NCBI RefSeq assembly: GCF_000241955.1
Contig: NC_016818.1
Coordinates: forward strand, 2,604,001 to 2,668,000
Length of the DNA stretch: 64,000 nucleotides
Direction of reading: 5' to 3'
Source: Rahnella aquatilis CIP 78.65 = ATCC 33071
GTDB lineage: Bacteria; Pseudomonadota; Gammaproteobacteria; Enterobacterales; Enterobacteriaceae
In this document: positions 54,174 to 63,050 of the stretch, piece by piece
How positions within the stretch are numbered: the stretch's first letter is position 1
Layout of the letters: each line of letters opens with the position of its first letter
Position numbers and translations under genes: made by a program
Notes under the pieces: model-generated
The model's database searches: none
What the model saw: the letters and a program-made list of their open reading frames with translations, nothing else
Told to the model about the DNA's origin: nothing

Positions 54174-55397
54174 TCAGGCTTCAACCGGCTGACAGATTTC
54201 GAGGATTGCCAGCAGGTAAACCCGTACGGTATCGAGGAAATCTTTAATATGAACACGCTCGTCCGGCATGGTGTTGAACTTGCCACCCGGCCCGCAGACC
54301 ACGCCTTCCATGCCCAGCATCTGGAAGAAATGCGCGGCATCAGTGCCATAAAAAGCCGGTGGCGTAATAACGCCGGTGGGCTGTTGTTCACCGCGTACCG
54401 TCTGATAGGCACGGTTCACCGCTTTAACGATGGGCGATTCCGGCGACACTTCGAACGGCAGCATGGTCGGGCGATGGCGTTTACCGTCATCAAACAGTTC
54501 TGCCTGCAAGCCGGGGAATTCGCGGCACAGGTTATCGAGCAGCGCCTGTAAATCGGCCAGCACGGTATCGACCGTTTGCCCCGGCGCAAAACGCGCAGAT
54601 CCGCTGAGGCGCACGAAGTCAGCGACCTGTGGCGGACGCCATTCCTCTAAATCACGTCCCAGCGCGCCGTGGATGGTGCCGATATGGCCGCGGTTAATTT
54701 TGCGGTGATCGTCTGTTTCCGCGCCGGTAAAAGTGATGTTATTGATTTGCGGGATTAACCTGATGGCCGCCTGAATCGCATCGACCGCTTCTTCTCGCTT
54801 TGAAAGATGGCGCGTATCGCCGGTCAGTTCGATGGTGAACATCAGCGACCCGGCATGCATGGTCATTGCCTGCACATCAGTCGGTTCTGAGTTGATAAAA
54901 TAATCGGCTTTGATGCCCTGTTCGATGGCCGCAATGGTCCCTATCCCACCCTGCAATTCACCGACCACATACGTCAGGATAACGTCGCCTTTGAGTTTCA
55001 CACCGTTGTCGATCAACGTTTTCAGCGCACAGAAATAGGCCGCGTCACCCGCTTTCATATTTGAAACACCGATGCCGTAAATGAATTCGTCATCGATTTT
55101 TCCTTCCCACGGATCGACCGTCCAGCCTTCGGTCACCGGGTTGGTGTCGAGATGGCCGTTGAACAGCAAACTGTGGCCGCTGCCCTCTCCGCGAAGCGTG
55201 CCGATAGCGTTCAGACGCTCGCCCGGCACCGGTTGCAGTTGCGTTTCCAGCCCGAGCATCTGCATCTGGCTGGCCATATATTCTGCCAGCTTGCGCTCGC
55301 CGTCTGTCTGGCTGTAACTCTTGTGCTGCACCATACGCGCCAGAAAATTCAGGCAATAGTCATCGTCAACTGCGGCCAGTAATTGTTGAGAATTCAT
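54174..55397 (-). CDS. M20-family amidohydrolase/peptidase with Asn at the bridging-Asp position
   Basis: This is an M20 hydrolase (acetylornithine deacetylase/carboxypeptidase G2 type). H82 and D84 in FNGHLDTNP are normal. The usual bridging Asp of the GxxDMKG motif is N113 (GIGVSNMKAG), and the E-E pair is E147-L148 (VVGELQGG). So the di-zinc site is atypical, although E147, the general base, may remain. The frame extends to 55418, but the ATG at 55395-55397 follows AAAGGG by five bases. It lies between the ABC ATPase and M24-like genes. Confidence 0.83.
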   Translation of the reverse strand: MNSQQLLAAVDDDYCLNFLARMVQHKSYSQTDGERKLAEYMASQMQMLGLETQLQPVPGERLNAIGTLRGEGSGHSLLFNGHLDTNPVTEGWTVDPWEGKIDDEFIYGIGVSNMKAGDAAYFCALKTLIDNGVKLKGDVILTYVVGELQGGIGTIAAIEQGIKADYFINSEPTDVQAMTMHAGSLMFTIELTGDTRHLSKREEAVDAIQAAIRLIPQINNITFTGAETDDHRKINRGHIGTIHGALGRDLEEWRPPQVADFVRLSGSARFAPGQTVDTVLADLQALLDNLCREFPGLQAELFDDGKRHRPTMLPFEVSPESPIVKAVNRAYQTVRGEQQPTGVITPPAFYGTDAAHFFQMLGMEGVVCGPGGKFNTMPDERVHIKDFLDTVRVYLLAILEICQPVEA

Positions 55398-55414
55398 GTG
55401 TAACCCTTTCAGTA

Positions 55415-57049
55415 TCAAAGATGTTCTGTGATGGCCTTTTCAGGCGTATGCACCGCTGCCAGCAATGCTTTCGTATAATCGTGACTGGCATATTGCGCCA
55501 TAGCCTCGCCCGGCAGCACTTCCAGCAAATCCCCGCGATACATTACCGCCACGCGATGTGCAATCTGGCGGATCAGGTTCAGATCGTGGGTAATAAACAG
55601 ATAAGCGGTGCCGTAGCGACGGCGCAATTCCAGCAACAATTCAATCACCGTCGCCTGCACCGAGACATCGAGTGCGGCAGTGATTTCATCGCAAATCACC
55701 AGTTCAGGCGGATGCGCAAACGCACGGGCAATCGCCACACGCTGCTTCTGTCCACCGGAAAGTTCATGCGGAAAACGCCGGGCGAAACTGGCAGGCAGCC
55801 GGACATCCTCCAGCAAGCGCGCTACCGCCTGCGCTTCGTTTTCACCCTCTGGCAAACCGTACAGCCGCAACGGACGGGCGATGATTTCACCGATACGCTG
55901 ACGCGGATTGAGCGAGGCGTCAGGATGCTGGAAAATCATCTGCACGCGGCGGCGATAGTCTTTACCCATTTCGGCGCGGCCAGACAGGTTGTAACCGTTA
56001 AAGTCCACTTTGCCGCTGAACGGCACCAGACCGGTCAGTGCTTTCGCCAGCGACGATTTACCGGAGCCGGACTCCCCCACCACGCCGACGATTTCCCCGC
56101 GATGTACTGTCAGGCTGACATCCGACGCAGCACGGGTTTTACCGTTTTCACGGCGAAACAGCCGATCGAGCAAACCGTGGCGACCGTAATCAATATTGAT
56201 GTTTTGCAGGCTAAGCAGCGGCTGCGCTGACACCGGAGTGGCATCTGTCAGACGATGCGCAGGATCCGGCACTGCCGCCACCAGCTTTTGCGTGTAGGCA
56301 TGTTGCGGCGAAAGGAACAGCGTGCGGGCGGTGGCCTGTTCAACAATGTGACCTTTTTCCAGCACACAGACGCGGTCTGCCACCGCTGACACCAGCGCCA
56401 GATCATGCGAGATGTACAGCGAGGCAACGCCGGTTTCCTCACGCAGACGGGCAAACAACGCCAGAATTTGTGCCGAACTGATGACATCAAGTGCAGTGGT
56501 CGGCTCATCAAAAATCAGACATTGCGGCTCGCAGGCAAAGGCCGTGGCGATCAGTACACGTTGCTTTTCACCACCGGACACCTGATGCGGATAACGCTTC
56601 ATCATTGCCGCCGGATTTTTCAGCTCGACGTTGCTGAGCAACTGAATGCCCAGCGCCAGCGCTTGTCTGGCATCCAGCCCGCGATGGCGGATCAGCACTT
56701 CGATGATCTGTTCGCCCAGGGTCAGTGTCGGATTCAGCGAAGCTCCCGGATCCTGAAAAATCATGCCCAGCTTGCCGCCGCGCAGGTTTTCAAGTTGTGG
56801 CGCAGACATCTGGCATAAATCCTCACCCGCCAGCAGAATACGCCCGCTGCGTTCCCGCGCATTGGCAGCCATGTAGCGCATAACCGACCAGCCCAGCGTG
56901 GTTTTACCCGAACCGGATTCTCCGACCAGCCCGACCACTTCACCGCGCTGCACACTGAGTGAAATGTCCTGCAAAACCTGCAACGGCTCTGACTGAGGCA
57001 ACAGGTAGTCGAGGCTGTAATTTTCTATGGTTAATACGGCGTCGCTCAT
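55415..57049 (-). CDS. Dipeptide/oligopeptide ABC transporter ATPase, fused DppD-DppF
   Basis: This single 544-residue chain has two nucleotide-binding domains: Walker A GESGSGKT at 43-50 and GESGSGKS at 325-332, signatures VSGGEKQR (157-164) and LSGGQKQR (430-437), and Walker B LIFDE and VICDE. The acidic residue in the second, CDEITAALD, is intact. Fusion of the two ATPases of a Dpp/Opp importer is common. It drives the permeases encoded upstream. Its start overlaps the DppC-like stop by one base. Confidence 0.92.
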   Translation of the reverse strand: MSDAVLTIENYSLDYLLPQSEPLQVLQDISLSVQRGEVVGLVGESGSGKTTLGWSVMRYMAANARERSGRILLAGEDLCQMSAPQLENLRGGKLGMIFQDPGASLNPTLTLGEQIIEVLIRHRGLDARQALALGIQLLSNVELKNPAAMMKRYPHQVSGGEKQRVLIATAFACEPQCLIFDEPTTALDVISSAQILALFARLREETGVASLYISHDLALVSAVADRVCVLEKGHIVEQATARTLFLSPQHAYTQKLVAAVPDPAHRLTDATPVSAQPLLSLQNINIDYGRHGLLDRLFRRENGKTRAASDVSLTVHRGEIVGVVGESGSGKSSLAKALTGLVPFSGKVDFNGYNLSGRAEMGKDYRRRVQMIFQHPDASLNPRQRIGEIIARPLRLYGLPEGENEAQAVARLLEDVRLPASFARRFPHELSGGQKQRVAIARAFAHPPELVICDEITAALDVSVQATVIELLLELRRRYGTAYLFITHDLNLIRQIAHRVAVMYRGDLLEVLPGEAMAQYASHDYTKALLAAVHTPEKAITEHL

Positions 57050-57876
57050 CAGTGGCTCCTCGGGTTAAGCGCATCGCGCAGGCCATCGCCCAGCAGGTTA
57101 AAACCAATCGCCACCAGCGCGATCGCCACACCCGGGATCAGCATCATCCATGGCGCGTTAAAGAAATATGCACGGGCTTCCGACACCATCAGTCCCCATT
57201 CCGGCTCAGGCGGTTGCGCGCCGAGGCCGAGGAAACTCAGTGTGGCAAATAACATGATGGCGAAGGCCACGCGGATAGTGGCTTCCACGATGATTGGCGC
57301 GACAATATTGGGCAGCATTTCACGCAAAATGATGTAGTGCGTGGCTTCACCACGGGCAATCGCCGCACTGACGTAATCCTGCTGACGCGCTGCCAGCGAG
57401 ACGCTGCGGGCGATGCGCACCATGCCGGGCACAAATGCGATAGTGATCGCCAGCACAGCATTGAAGCTGCTCTGACCGAGAGTGCTGACAATCAGCAGCG
57501 CGAACAGCAGGCTCGGGATCGACATTACCGCATCCATGGTGCGCATAATCGCTTCGTCCGTTTTGCCGCCCAGATAGGCGCTGGCGGTGCCAATCACCGC
57601 GCCAGTGACCATCGACATTAATGTCGCCAGCAGTGACAGCACTATCGTGGCGCGCGCACCGACCATCACGCGGCTGAAAATATCGCGTCCGAGCTGATCG
57701 GTACCGAACCAGTGTTCTGCCGAGGGGGCTTTGTACCGCGCCAGAATCGAAATCGATTCCGGATCATAAGGCGCGATATGCGCCCCGCCGCACACCATCA
57801 GCGCAGCCATCACTAAGATAAATAACCCGACAGCGCCCTGCGGCGAACGGATTAAATGCTTCATCACATCACGCAT
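57049..57876 (-). CDS. Peptide-type ABC transporter permease, DppC-like
   Basis: This inner-membrane permease has about six helices, the N-terminal IAPYDPESI segment and GTDQLGRDIFSRVMVGAR, both hallmarks of DppC/OppC, and the EAA loop EATHYIILREMLPNIVAPI. The open frame reaches back to 57948 inside dppB, but ATG 57874-57876 overlaps the DppB stop by eight bases, the normal arrangement. ATG 57864 is an alternative. Confidence 0.9.
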   Translation of the reverse strand: MRDVMKHLIRSPQGAVGLFILVMAALMVCGGAHIAPYDPESISILARYKAPSAEHWFGTDQLGRDIFSRVMVGARATIVLSLLATLMSMVTGAVIGTASAYLGGKTDEAIMRTMDAVMSIPSLLFALLIVSTLGQSSFNAVLAITIAFVPGMVRIARSVSLAARQQDYVSAAIARGEATHYIILREMLPNIVAPIIVEATIRVAFAIMLFATLSFLGLGAQPPEPEWGLMVSEARAYFFNAPWMMLIPGVAIALVAIGFNLLGDGLRDALNPRSH

Positions 57877-58816
57877 AACTGATCCGTTTATCGAGGAAAA
57901 CATAGGCCAGATCGGCCAGGAAATTGACGATGGAATAGGTCGCGGCAAGGATCAGCACCCCGGCCTGAATGGTCGGTAAATCCCGCGACTGGACAGCGAC
58001 GATCAGTTCGCGACCAATCCCCGGAATGGCGAAAATCTCTTCCACCACCACGATACCGCCGAGCAGATAACCGACATCAAGCGCCACAATGGTGATGGTC
58101 GGCAGCAGGCCGTTACGTAACGCGTGCCGCCACAAAACCCTGCGGCGCGACAACCCTTTGAGATGTGCCGCGCGGATATAATCGGTCTGCAATACATCGA
58201 CCATCTCCGAGCGCACCATGCGGGAAACATGCGCCACCAGAATCATTGCTACTGTCACCGACGGCAGGATCAGATGACTGATGCCTCCCCGGAAATCCTC
58301 CGTCAGGGGTACATAACCGGTGGCGGGCAGGATCTGCCAGACATCGGCAAACAGCAGTAATAACAATGTGGCGGTCACGAATTCCGGAAAAGAAATGCCG
58401 ACATATGACAGTACGCTGACCAGCATATCGGCCAGTTTTCCGCGCCGGACCGCCGCCCAGATCCCCAGCGGGATCGCGACCACCAGCATCAGCAACAGTG
58501 CACAGACCGCCAGCAGCAGGGAACGCCCAAGGGCGGCCATAATGGTCGGCGCCACCGGCAAACCATTACGCATCGAGACGCCGAAATCACCGTGCAGCAC
58601 GCCGCGCAACCAGTGCCAGTATTGCAGCCAGGCCGGATCATTCAGCCCGAGACGCGCACGCACGGCGGCCAGCGCTTGCGGCGTGGCGTTCTGCCCCAGC
58701 AGGGTGACGGCGGCATCCGCCGGTAACAATTGCGTAATGCCAAAAACCAGCAGCGACACCACCAGCAGGGTGTAAATCACCAGCATGAAACGTTTGAACA
58801 AATAACTCGCCGTCAC
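57869..58816 (-). CDS. Peptide-type ABC transporter permease, DppB-like
   Basis: This inner-membrane permease has six helices, with the N-terminal helix LVVSLLVFGITQLLPADAA, GVLHGDFGVSMRNG and the EAA loop AAHLKGLSRRRVLWRHALRN. The frame starts at a TTG (58822), but the GTG at 58814-58816 has AGGGGG at a better distance. It lies 15 bases after the binding-protein gene. Confidence 0.9.
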   Translation of the reverse strand: MTASYLFKRFMLVIYTLLVVSLLVFGITQLLPADAAVTLLGQNATPQALAAVRARLGLNDPAWLQYWHWLRGVLHGDFGVSMRNGLPVAPTIMAALGRSLLLAVCALLLMLVVAIPLGIWAAVRRGKLADMLVSVLSYVGISFPEFVTATLLLLLFADVWQILPATGYVPLTEDFRGGISHLILPSVTVAMILVAHVSRMVRSEMVDVLQTDYIRAAHLKGLSRRRVLWRHALRNGLLPTITIVALDVGYLLGGIVVVEEIFAIPGIGRELIVAVQSRDLPTIQAGVLILAATYSIVNFLADLAYVFLDKRISYA

Positions 58817-58831
58817 TGTCAATGCCCCCTG

Positions 58832-60427
58832 TTATTTTCGGGTCGGGGCTTTCGCCGTCAGCCACACATGATCAAGACGGAACACCGCACCACGCGGATG
58901 CAGTTGATAACCGGCAACATAATCTCGCCCTGCCGCCAGCAAATCGAAGAACGCCGGAATAAGTGACGGCACGTCATCGTGCATCAGTTTTTGCGCCTTG
59001 CCGTACAGTTCGGTGCGTTTTGCCGGATCCGCTGTTTCACGCGCGGCTTTCACGGCGGTATCAAATTCAGTGTTATTCCAGCGGGTTTCGTTCCAGGAGG
59101 CCGTCGAGGTGTAAAGCAGGGAGAAAACGGCATCCGGCGTTGGCTGCATGTTGTAGAAGCCGACGTAAAAATTGCCTTTTTTCCACACCTGATCGAGATA
59201 AGTACTGTGTGCCATCGTCTGCACATTAATGCGAAAACCACCCGGTTTGGCCATTTCGCGCAACGCAATCCCAAGCTGGGTGCGGGTGGACGGTTTGTCG
59301 GAAGCGATCAGCGTCAGATCTAATCCGTCGGGATAACCGGCATCTTTCAGCAACGCTTTGGCTTTGGCGTAATCCGGTTCTTTGAGGGGTTCGTTAAGGT
59401 AATACGGATAGGCCGTGTTGAGCGGCGTATCATTACCTGCCGTGCCGTAGCCTTCGGCAACAAAATCCACAGTAGCTTTGCGATCCACACACAGCGCCAG
59501 CGCCTGACGGACACGCACATCGTTAAACGGTTTGGTGTCACATCCCATATTCACGTTGAGGAACTGACCGGACGACACACGCAGTGGCACGATGCCGGAG
59601 GATTTCGACAGGCGGGCAAATTCAGTAGAGGCGGCGGAAAGCATCAGATCGGTATCACCGGCAATCAGCGCCGAGCCTTCAGCAATGGCATCCGGATAGA
59701 CCACCACTTCAACGCGGTCCAGATGCGGACGGGACGGATCGTAATAATGCGGATTGCGCTCAACAACAATCAGGCGTTCAGGGTCAAACGACACCAGTTT
59801 AAACGGTCCGGTGCCGATGGCCTCTTTGCTCAGGCGTTCGGGCTGGCCGCCCGCAATCGCCGCGGGAATGATTTTGGCATCGGGATACGCCAGCATCACC
59901 GGCAGATCGGCGTACGGACCGTCAGTGCCAATCACTACCGTAGTGGCATCCGGCGCGGTGACGGTTTTGATCGGGCCAATATTGTGTTGCCCCGGAGAAG
60001 CATTTTTCGGGTCGAGAATGGCATTCAGGCTGGCCACCACATCGGCGGAGGTACAGGCAGAACCGTCGTGGAAGCTGAGGTTTTTACGCAGGGTAAAGGT
60101 CCACTGCGTCAGGTCGTCGCTGGCTTTCCAGGACTCGGCCAGATCCGCTTCAGCTTTCATGTCCTGCGTCAGACGGGTCAGCCCGCTGTACAGTAACTCA
60201 GCCAGCAGATATTCCGGATTGACGCGCGCCTGCTGCGGATTAAGCATACCGGCAGCCTGATCTACGCTGATGCGCAGCACCCCGCCCTTGCGCGGTGAAC
60301 CGCTGGCGTCAGTGGCGCTGGAAACGGCAGCGGCGACATTGCCCGACCACGGCAACATCGCCGCGCCGGTGAGAATGGTGGATCCTGCGATAAACTGACG
60401 GCGGTTTACGCCTTTCATTGCACACAT
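58832..60427 (-). CDS. Peptide-type ABC transporter substrate-binding protein (DppA/OppA family), Tat-exported
   Basis: This is the periplasmic receptor of the importer. The N-terminus has a twin-arginine signal (NRRQFIAGSTILTGAAMLP), unusual in a family mostly exported by Sec, which implies folding or cofactor-independent quality control before export. The family-5 pattern LRKNLSFHDGSACTSADVVASL (two adjoining parts) and VRQALALCVDRKA is clear over 531 residues. ATG 60425-60427 has AGAGGG seven bases upstream. Dpp-type receptors also bind opines, glutathione and other small amides, so the ligand is open. Confidence 0.9.
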   Translation of the reverse strand: MCAMKGVNRRQFIAGSTILTGAAMLPWSGNVAAAVSSATDASGSPRKGGVLRISVDQAAGMLNPQQARVNPEYLLAELLYSGLTRLTQDMKAEADLAESWKASDDLTQWTFTLRKNLSFHDGSACTSADVVASLNAILDPKNASPGQHNIGPIKTVTAPDATTVVIGTDGPYADLPVMLAYPDAKIIPAAIAGGQPERLSKEAIGTGPFKLVSFDPERLIVVERNPHYYDPSRPHLDRVEVVVYPDAIAEGSALIAGDTDLMLSAASTEFARLSKSSGIVPLRVSSGQFLNVNMGCDTKPFNDVRVRQALALCVDRKATVDFVAEGYGTAGNDTPLNTAYPYYLNEPLKEPDYAKAKALLKDAGYPDGLDLTLIASDKPSTRTQLGIALREMAKPGGFRINVQTMAHSTYLDQVWKKGNFYVGFYNMQPTPDAVFSLLYTSTASWNETRWNNTEFDTAVKAARETADPAKRTELYGKAQKLMHDDVPSLIPAFFDLLAAGRDYVAGYQLHPRGAVFRLDHVWLTAKAPTRK

Positions 60428-60429
60428 TA

Positions 60430-61746
60430 TTAAACCCTCTCTGCTGAATTCGAAAAGCCCTGGGTTGGCGAATTTTCTGTCGGAGTAAAATCAGAAGCTA
60501 AATAAGCAAGAATTGACTGCGATAACGCGACGACGTCCTGCATCGTTGTGTATTCGTCCGATGCATGGATACGGTTTTCCGGCCGGGCGAGCCCGCCGAG
60601 TAAAATTTCCTGAATGCCTGCCTGCTGAACCCAGCCCATGTCGGAACTGGTGGACGAACCCCAGACAGCGAAATCGTTTGCGTGGAAGCCAAAACCCTGA
60701 CTTAGCGCCGCAAGCCAGCGCGGCCAGTGCGGACCGGTCGGATCGCTAACCGGAGCCAGATGGCCGATCAGGTGATATTCCACCGCCAGCGCCGCAGAAC
60801 CTTTCATCGCCTGCCCGATACAATCCGTGAGTTCTTTAAAGACGGTTTCGAACGCTTCTTCCGGGGAATAGCGGCGGTTAACCAGCAGTTCAAAGCGTGC
60901 GGGCAGGGTTGAACCTTTGCCTCCCCCTTGCGCGGCAGCCAGCGTGAGACGAGATGTGAGCGGACGTCCTTCAAAATGAGGGGGGGCAGGCATGGCGGAA
61001 GCGCGCTGTTCAACGTCACGTTTGAGCGTATGCAGCGCATTCATCAGCGGCAGGCTTTCTTCAATGGCATTGATGCCCCCGACCGGATCGCCGGAATGCG
61101 CCGATCGGCCGGTGATACAAATTTTGAGGTCGATGCTGCCGAAACAGCCGCCCCAGATACGCGGTACCGCCCCGCCGTTAAAGCTGAGCATGTGGCCGGA
61201 GAATAATTTTTGCTCCGCCAGATAGCGCACCCCGGGGTACAGACCGCCTTCTTCATCGGTACACAACAGCAGAACCGGATTGAATTTCAGCGCCAGCCCG
61301 TGACGTTGCGCAGCACGAATTGCCGCGAGCGCCGCCACAATCGTGCCTTTCATGTCTGCCGCGCCGCGACCGATCAGTTTGCCATCAGCCTGCGTCAGCG
61401 TCAGTGGCGGGTAATTCCAGCCATCGCCCGCCGGAACAGTATCGACGTGAAAATAGAGATTACAGGCTTCGGCGGCGCTGCCCGGCAAGGTAGCAATCAC
61501 ATTCACCCGTTCGCCCTGCGCACTGCCGTCCGGCGTTTGCCACAAATTTTCCGGTACGCTGACGCGCTCACAGACAAAACCAACCGGCTCCAGCAGAGAT
61601 TCCATCAGACTGGCAAATGCCGGATAACCGGTGCCCGGTGGGAAGCAGGTGTCCACTGCCAGCATCTGGCTGAGATCCTGTAAAATGGCGGTTTCGTCCT
61701 GCCGGATGGAGTCCAGCGCAATTTGCAAACTTCCTTCACACGACAT
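60430..61746 (-). CDS. M20-family deacylase/peptidase (ArgE/DapE type)
   Basis: This is a zinc amidohydrolase with complete motifs: H100 and D102 in YFHVDTVPAGD, bridging D131 in GRGAADMKG and E165-E166 in CTDEEGG, plus a C-terminal ENRIHASDEYT that supplies the last His. It is 438 residues and cytoplasmic. In contrast to the M20 protein at 54174, the di-zinc site is canonical. It is the first gene of the operon, two bases before the binding-protein gene, and divergent from the UTRA regulator. Confidence 0.9.
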   Translation of the reverse strand: MSCEGSLQIALDSIRQDETAILQDLSQMLAVDTCFPPGTGYPAFASLMESLLEPVGFVCERVSVPENLWQTPDGSAQGERVNVIATLPGSAAEACNLYFHVDTVPAGDGWNYPPLTLTQADGKLIGRGAADMKGTIVAALAAIRAAQRHGLALKFNPVLLLCTDEEGGLYPGVRYLAEQKLFSGHMLSFNGGAVPRIWGGCFGSIDLKICITGRSAHSGDPVGGINAIEESLPLMNALHTLKRDVEQRASAMPAPPHFEGRPLTSRLTLAAAQGGGKGSTLPARFELLVNRRYSPEEAFETVFKELTDCIGQAMKGSAALAVEYHLIGHLAPVSDPTGPHWPRWLAALSQGFGFHANDFAVWGSSTSSDMGWVQQAGIQEILLGGLARPENRIHASDEYTTMQDVVALSQSILAYLASDFTPTENSPTQGFSNSAERV

Positions 61747-61768
61747 GCTATACTCGCTTTATTCTATT

Positions 61769-61785
61769 TCTATATAGTTTATAGA
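61769..61785. promoter_or_regulatory. Candidate GntR operator palindrome
   Basis: TCTATA-TAGTT-TATAGA is a perfect 6-5-6 inverted repeat in the 77-base gap between the divergent M20 and GntR/UTRA genes. A further TCTATT copy lies just upstream. The position suits control of both promoters. Confidence 0.65.
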
Positions 61786-61823
61786 TAAAGCAGATGCCCG
61801 TTCAGGTCAATAGGTAATCAGGT

Positions 61824-62597
61824 ATGACACAACAAAATAAAGCAGAGCAGGACGCTTCCCCTTTTGGCCGGTTAAGCGAAAGGGAATCCGCGCCGTTATA
61901 TGAAGTGGTGAAACGTCACATCAGCGAATCCATTCTGATTGGCGAACTGCCGCCGGGTACGGTTTTGCCGAGCGAAAATGCGCTGGCGGCCGACTTCGGG
62001 GTTTCGGTGGGAACGGTACGCAAAGCGCTTTCGGCGCTGACGACGGAAGGCATGCTGATGCGGCGTCGCAAGACGGGCACCGTGGTCACTGGCTGGGCAC
62101 CACTGCACAATCTCAGTTATTTCTTTCAGTATTTCCGCCTGCATGGCCGCGACGGTGCGTTACTGAATTCCGAGACGATTTTGCTCGATCATCAGACCGG
62201 CGAAGCCAGCGCCCGTGAAGCCGAAAAGCTGCAAATCGACGACGGCGCACCGGTTATCCGCATCCGCCGTTTACGCCGGGTTAAAGGCATTCCCGCCATG
62301 CACGAACGGCTGGTATTACCGGCCGAACGCCTGCCGGATTTCCCTGCTGCGGATGATTTACCGCCGCTGCTTTACCGTTTTCTGCTGGAAAAATACGGGG
62401 TTCGCGTGGCAGCCGTGCGCGAGCAGCTCATCGCCGAGATGGCCGATGCCGACGACCTGAAATGGCTGGAACTCGAGGCCCCGCACGCGGTGATGGTGAT
62501 CGACGAAGTGTCGTTTGATCAAAGCGCCGTACCGGTGATCATGGCGCACCACAGGTTCAGCACCGATCACTTTATGTATGTGAATGAGATCCGCTAG
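61824..62597 (+). CDS. GntR-family regulator, HutC/UTRA subfamily
   Basis: The winged helix (residues about 20-90; GTVLPSENALAADFGVSVG, TVRKALSALTTEGML) is followed by a UTRA effector domain (IRRLRRVKGIPAMHERLVLP, EQLIAEMADADDLKWLE). Its 257 residues are normal. It is divergent from the peptide-importer/hydrolase operon and is its probable regulator. UTRA domains bind small metabolites of the regulated pathway. A repeat element begins about 37 bases after the stop. Confidence 0.9.
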   Translation: MTQQNKAEQDASPFGRLSERESAPLYEVVKRHISESILIGELPPGTVLPSENALAADFGVSVGTVRKALSALTTEGMLMRRRKTGTVVTGWAPLHNLSYFFQYFRLHGRDGALLNSETILLDHQTGEASAREAEKLQIDDGAPVIRIRRLRRVKGIPAMHERLVLPAERLPDFPAADDLPPLLYRFLLEKYGVRVAAVREQLIAEMADADDLKWLELEAPHAVMVIDEVSFDQSAVPVIMAHHRFSTDHFMYVNEIR

Positions 62598-62633
62598 TGG
62601 CAGGGGGCGGCTGCAACGGGGCCGCTTTAAAAT

Positions 62634-62883
62634 CAACTTCAACTTCAAATTCAAGGTCGTGGGCTCGCCGCCCACACTGGCCCAGAGGACGCGTAAGCGC
62701 GCGCCCTCTGGACTCCCGCGCTTTTTTACTGCGCGCTTCGCTCGCTGGCTATGTTTCAGGTAGCGCAGCGACAGGCTGGAAATCTTGCCGCTGCGCGGTG
62801 CCTTCTCTCGGTCCTGGAGCCTTTGGTCTCCAGGCCGCTCCGTTCAGCAAGATTTCTGAATCGCCCGCACGATCTTAAATTCA
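62634..62883. repeat. Modular intergenic repeat, copy L4
   Basis: In order: AACTTC/AAATTC hexamers, a GTGGGC/GCCCAC hairpin with TGGCC, a stem CCAGAGG...CCTCTGG around GCGCGTAAGCGCG-like sequence, a T-rich link, and the core CTCGCTGGCTATGTTTCAGGTA. After GGTGCCTTC the copy switches to the reverse complement of the L1/L3 segment CCGAGAGAAGGCA, giving a new hairpin CTGGAG-CCTTTGGT-CTCCAG. It ends with GCCCGCACGATCTTAAA, as in L1 and L3. Confidence 0.85.
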
Positions 62884-62906
62884 ACGGCGGACTGTTTTAT
62901 CTTTAC

Positions 62907-63044
62907 TCCTCCCCCTGCGAAGGGAGGTTGGGAGGGGGAGGTTGGGAGGGGGTTTTACGGGCTAACACTTTGTCGAAGCCAACTTTAACTTATTGATTTT
63001 ACTTTAATACCCCACCCCAACCCTCCCCTTCGCAGGGGAGGGAG
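62907..63044. repeat. GC-rich hairpin repeat, copy C
   Basis: Same unit and orientation as copy A, with a degraded left hairpin (CTCCCCCTGCGAAGGGAG-like) and a direct duplication of GAGGTTGGGAGGGGG. The right hairpin is CCCTCCCC (63021-63028), TTCGCA, GGGGAGGG. It lies between the convergent GntR and LysR genes, next to L4. Confidence 0.83.
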
Positions 63045-63050
63045 TAAGGC

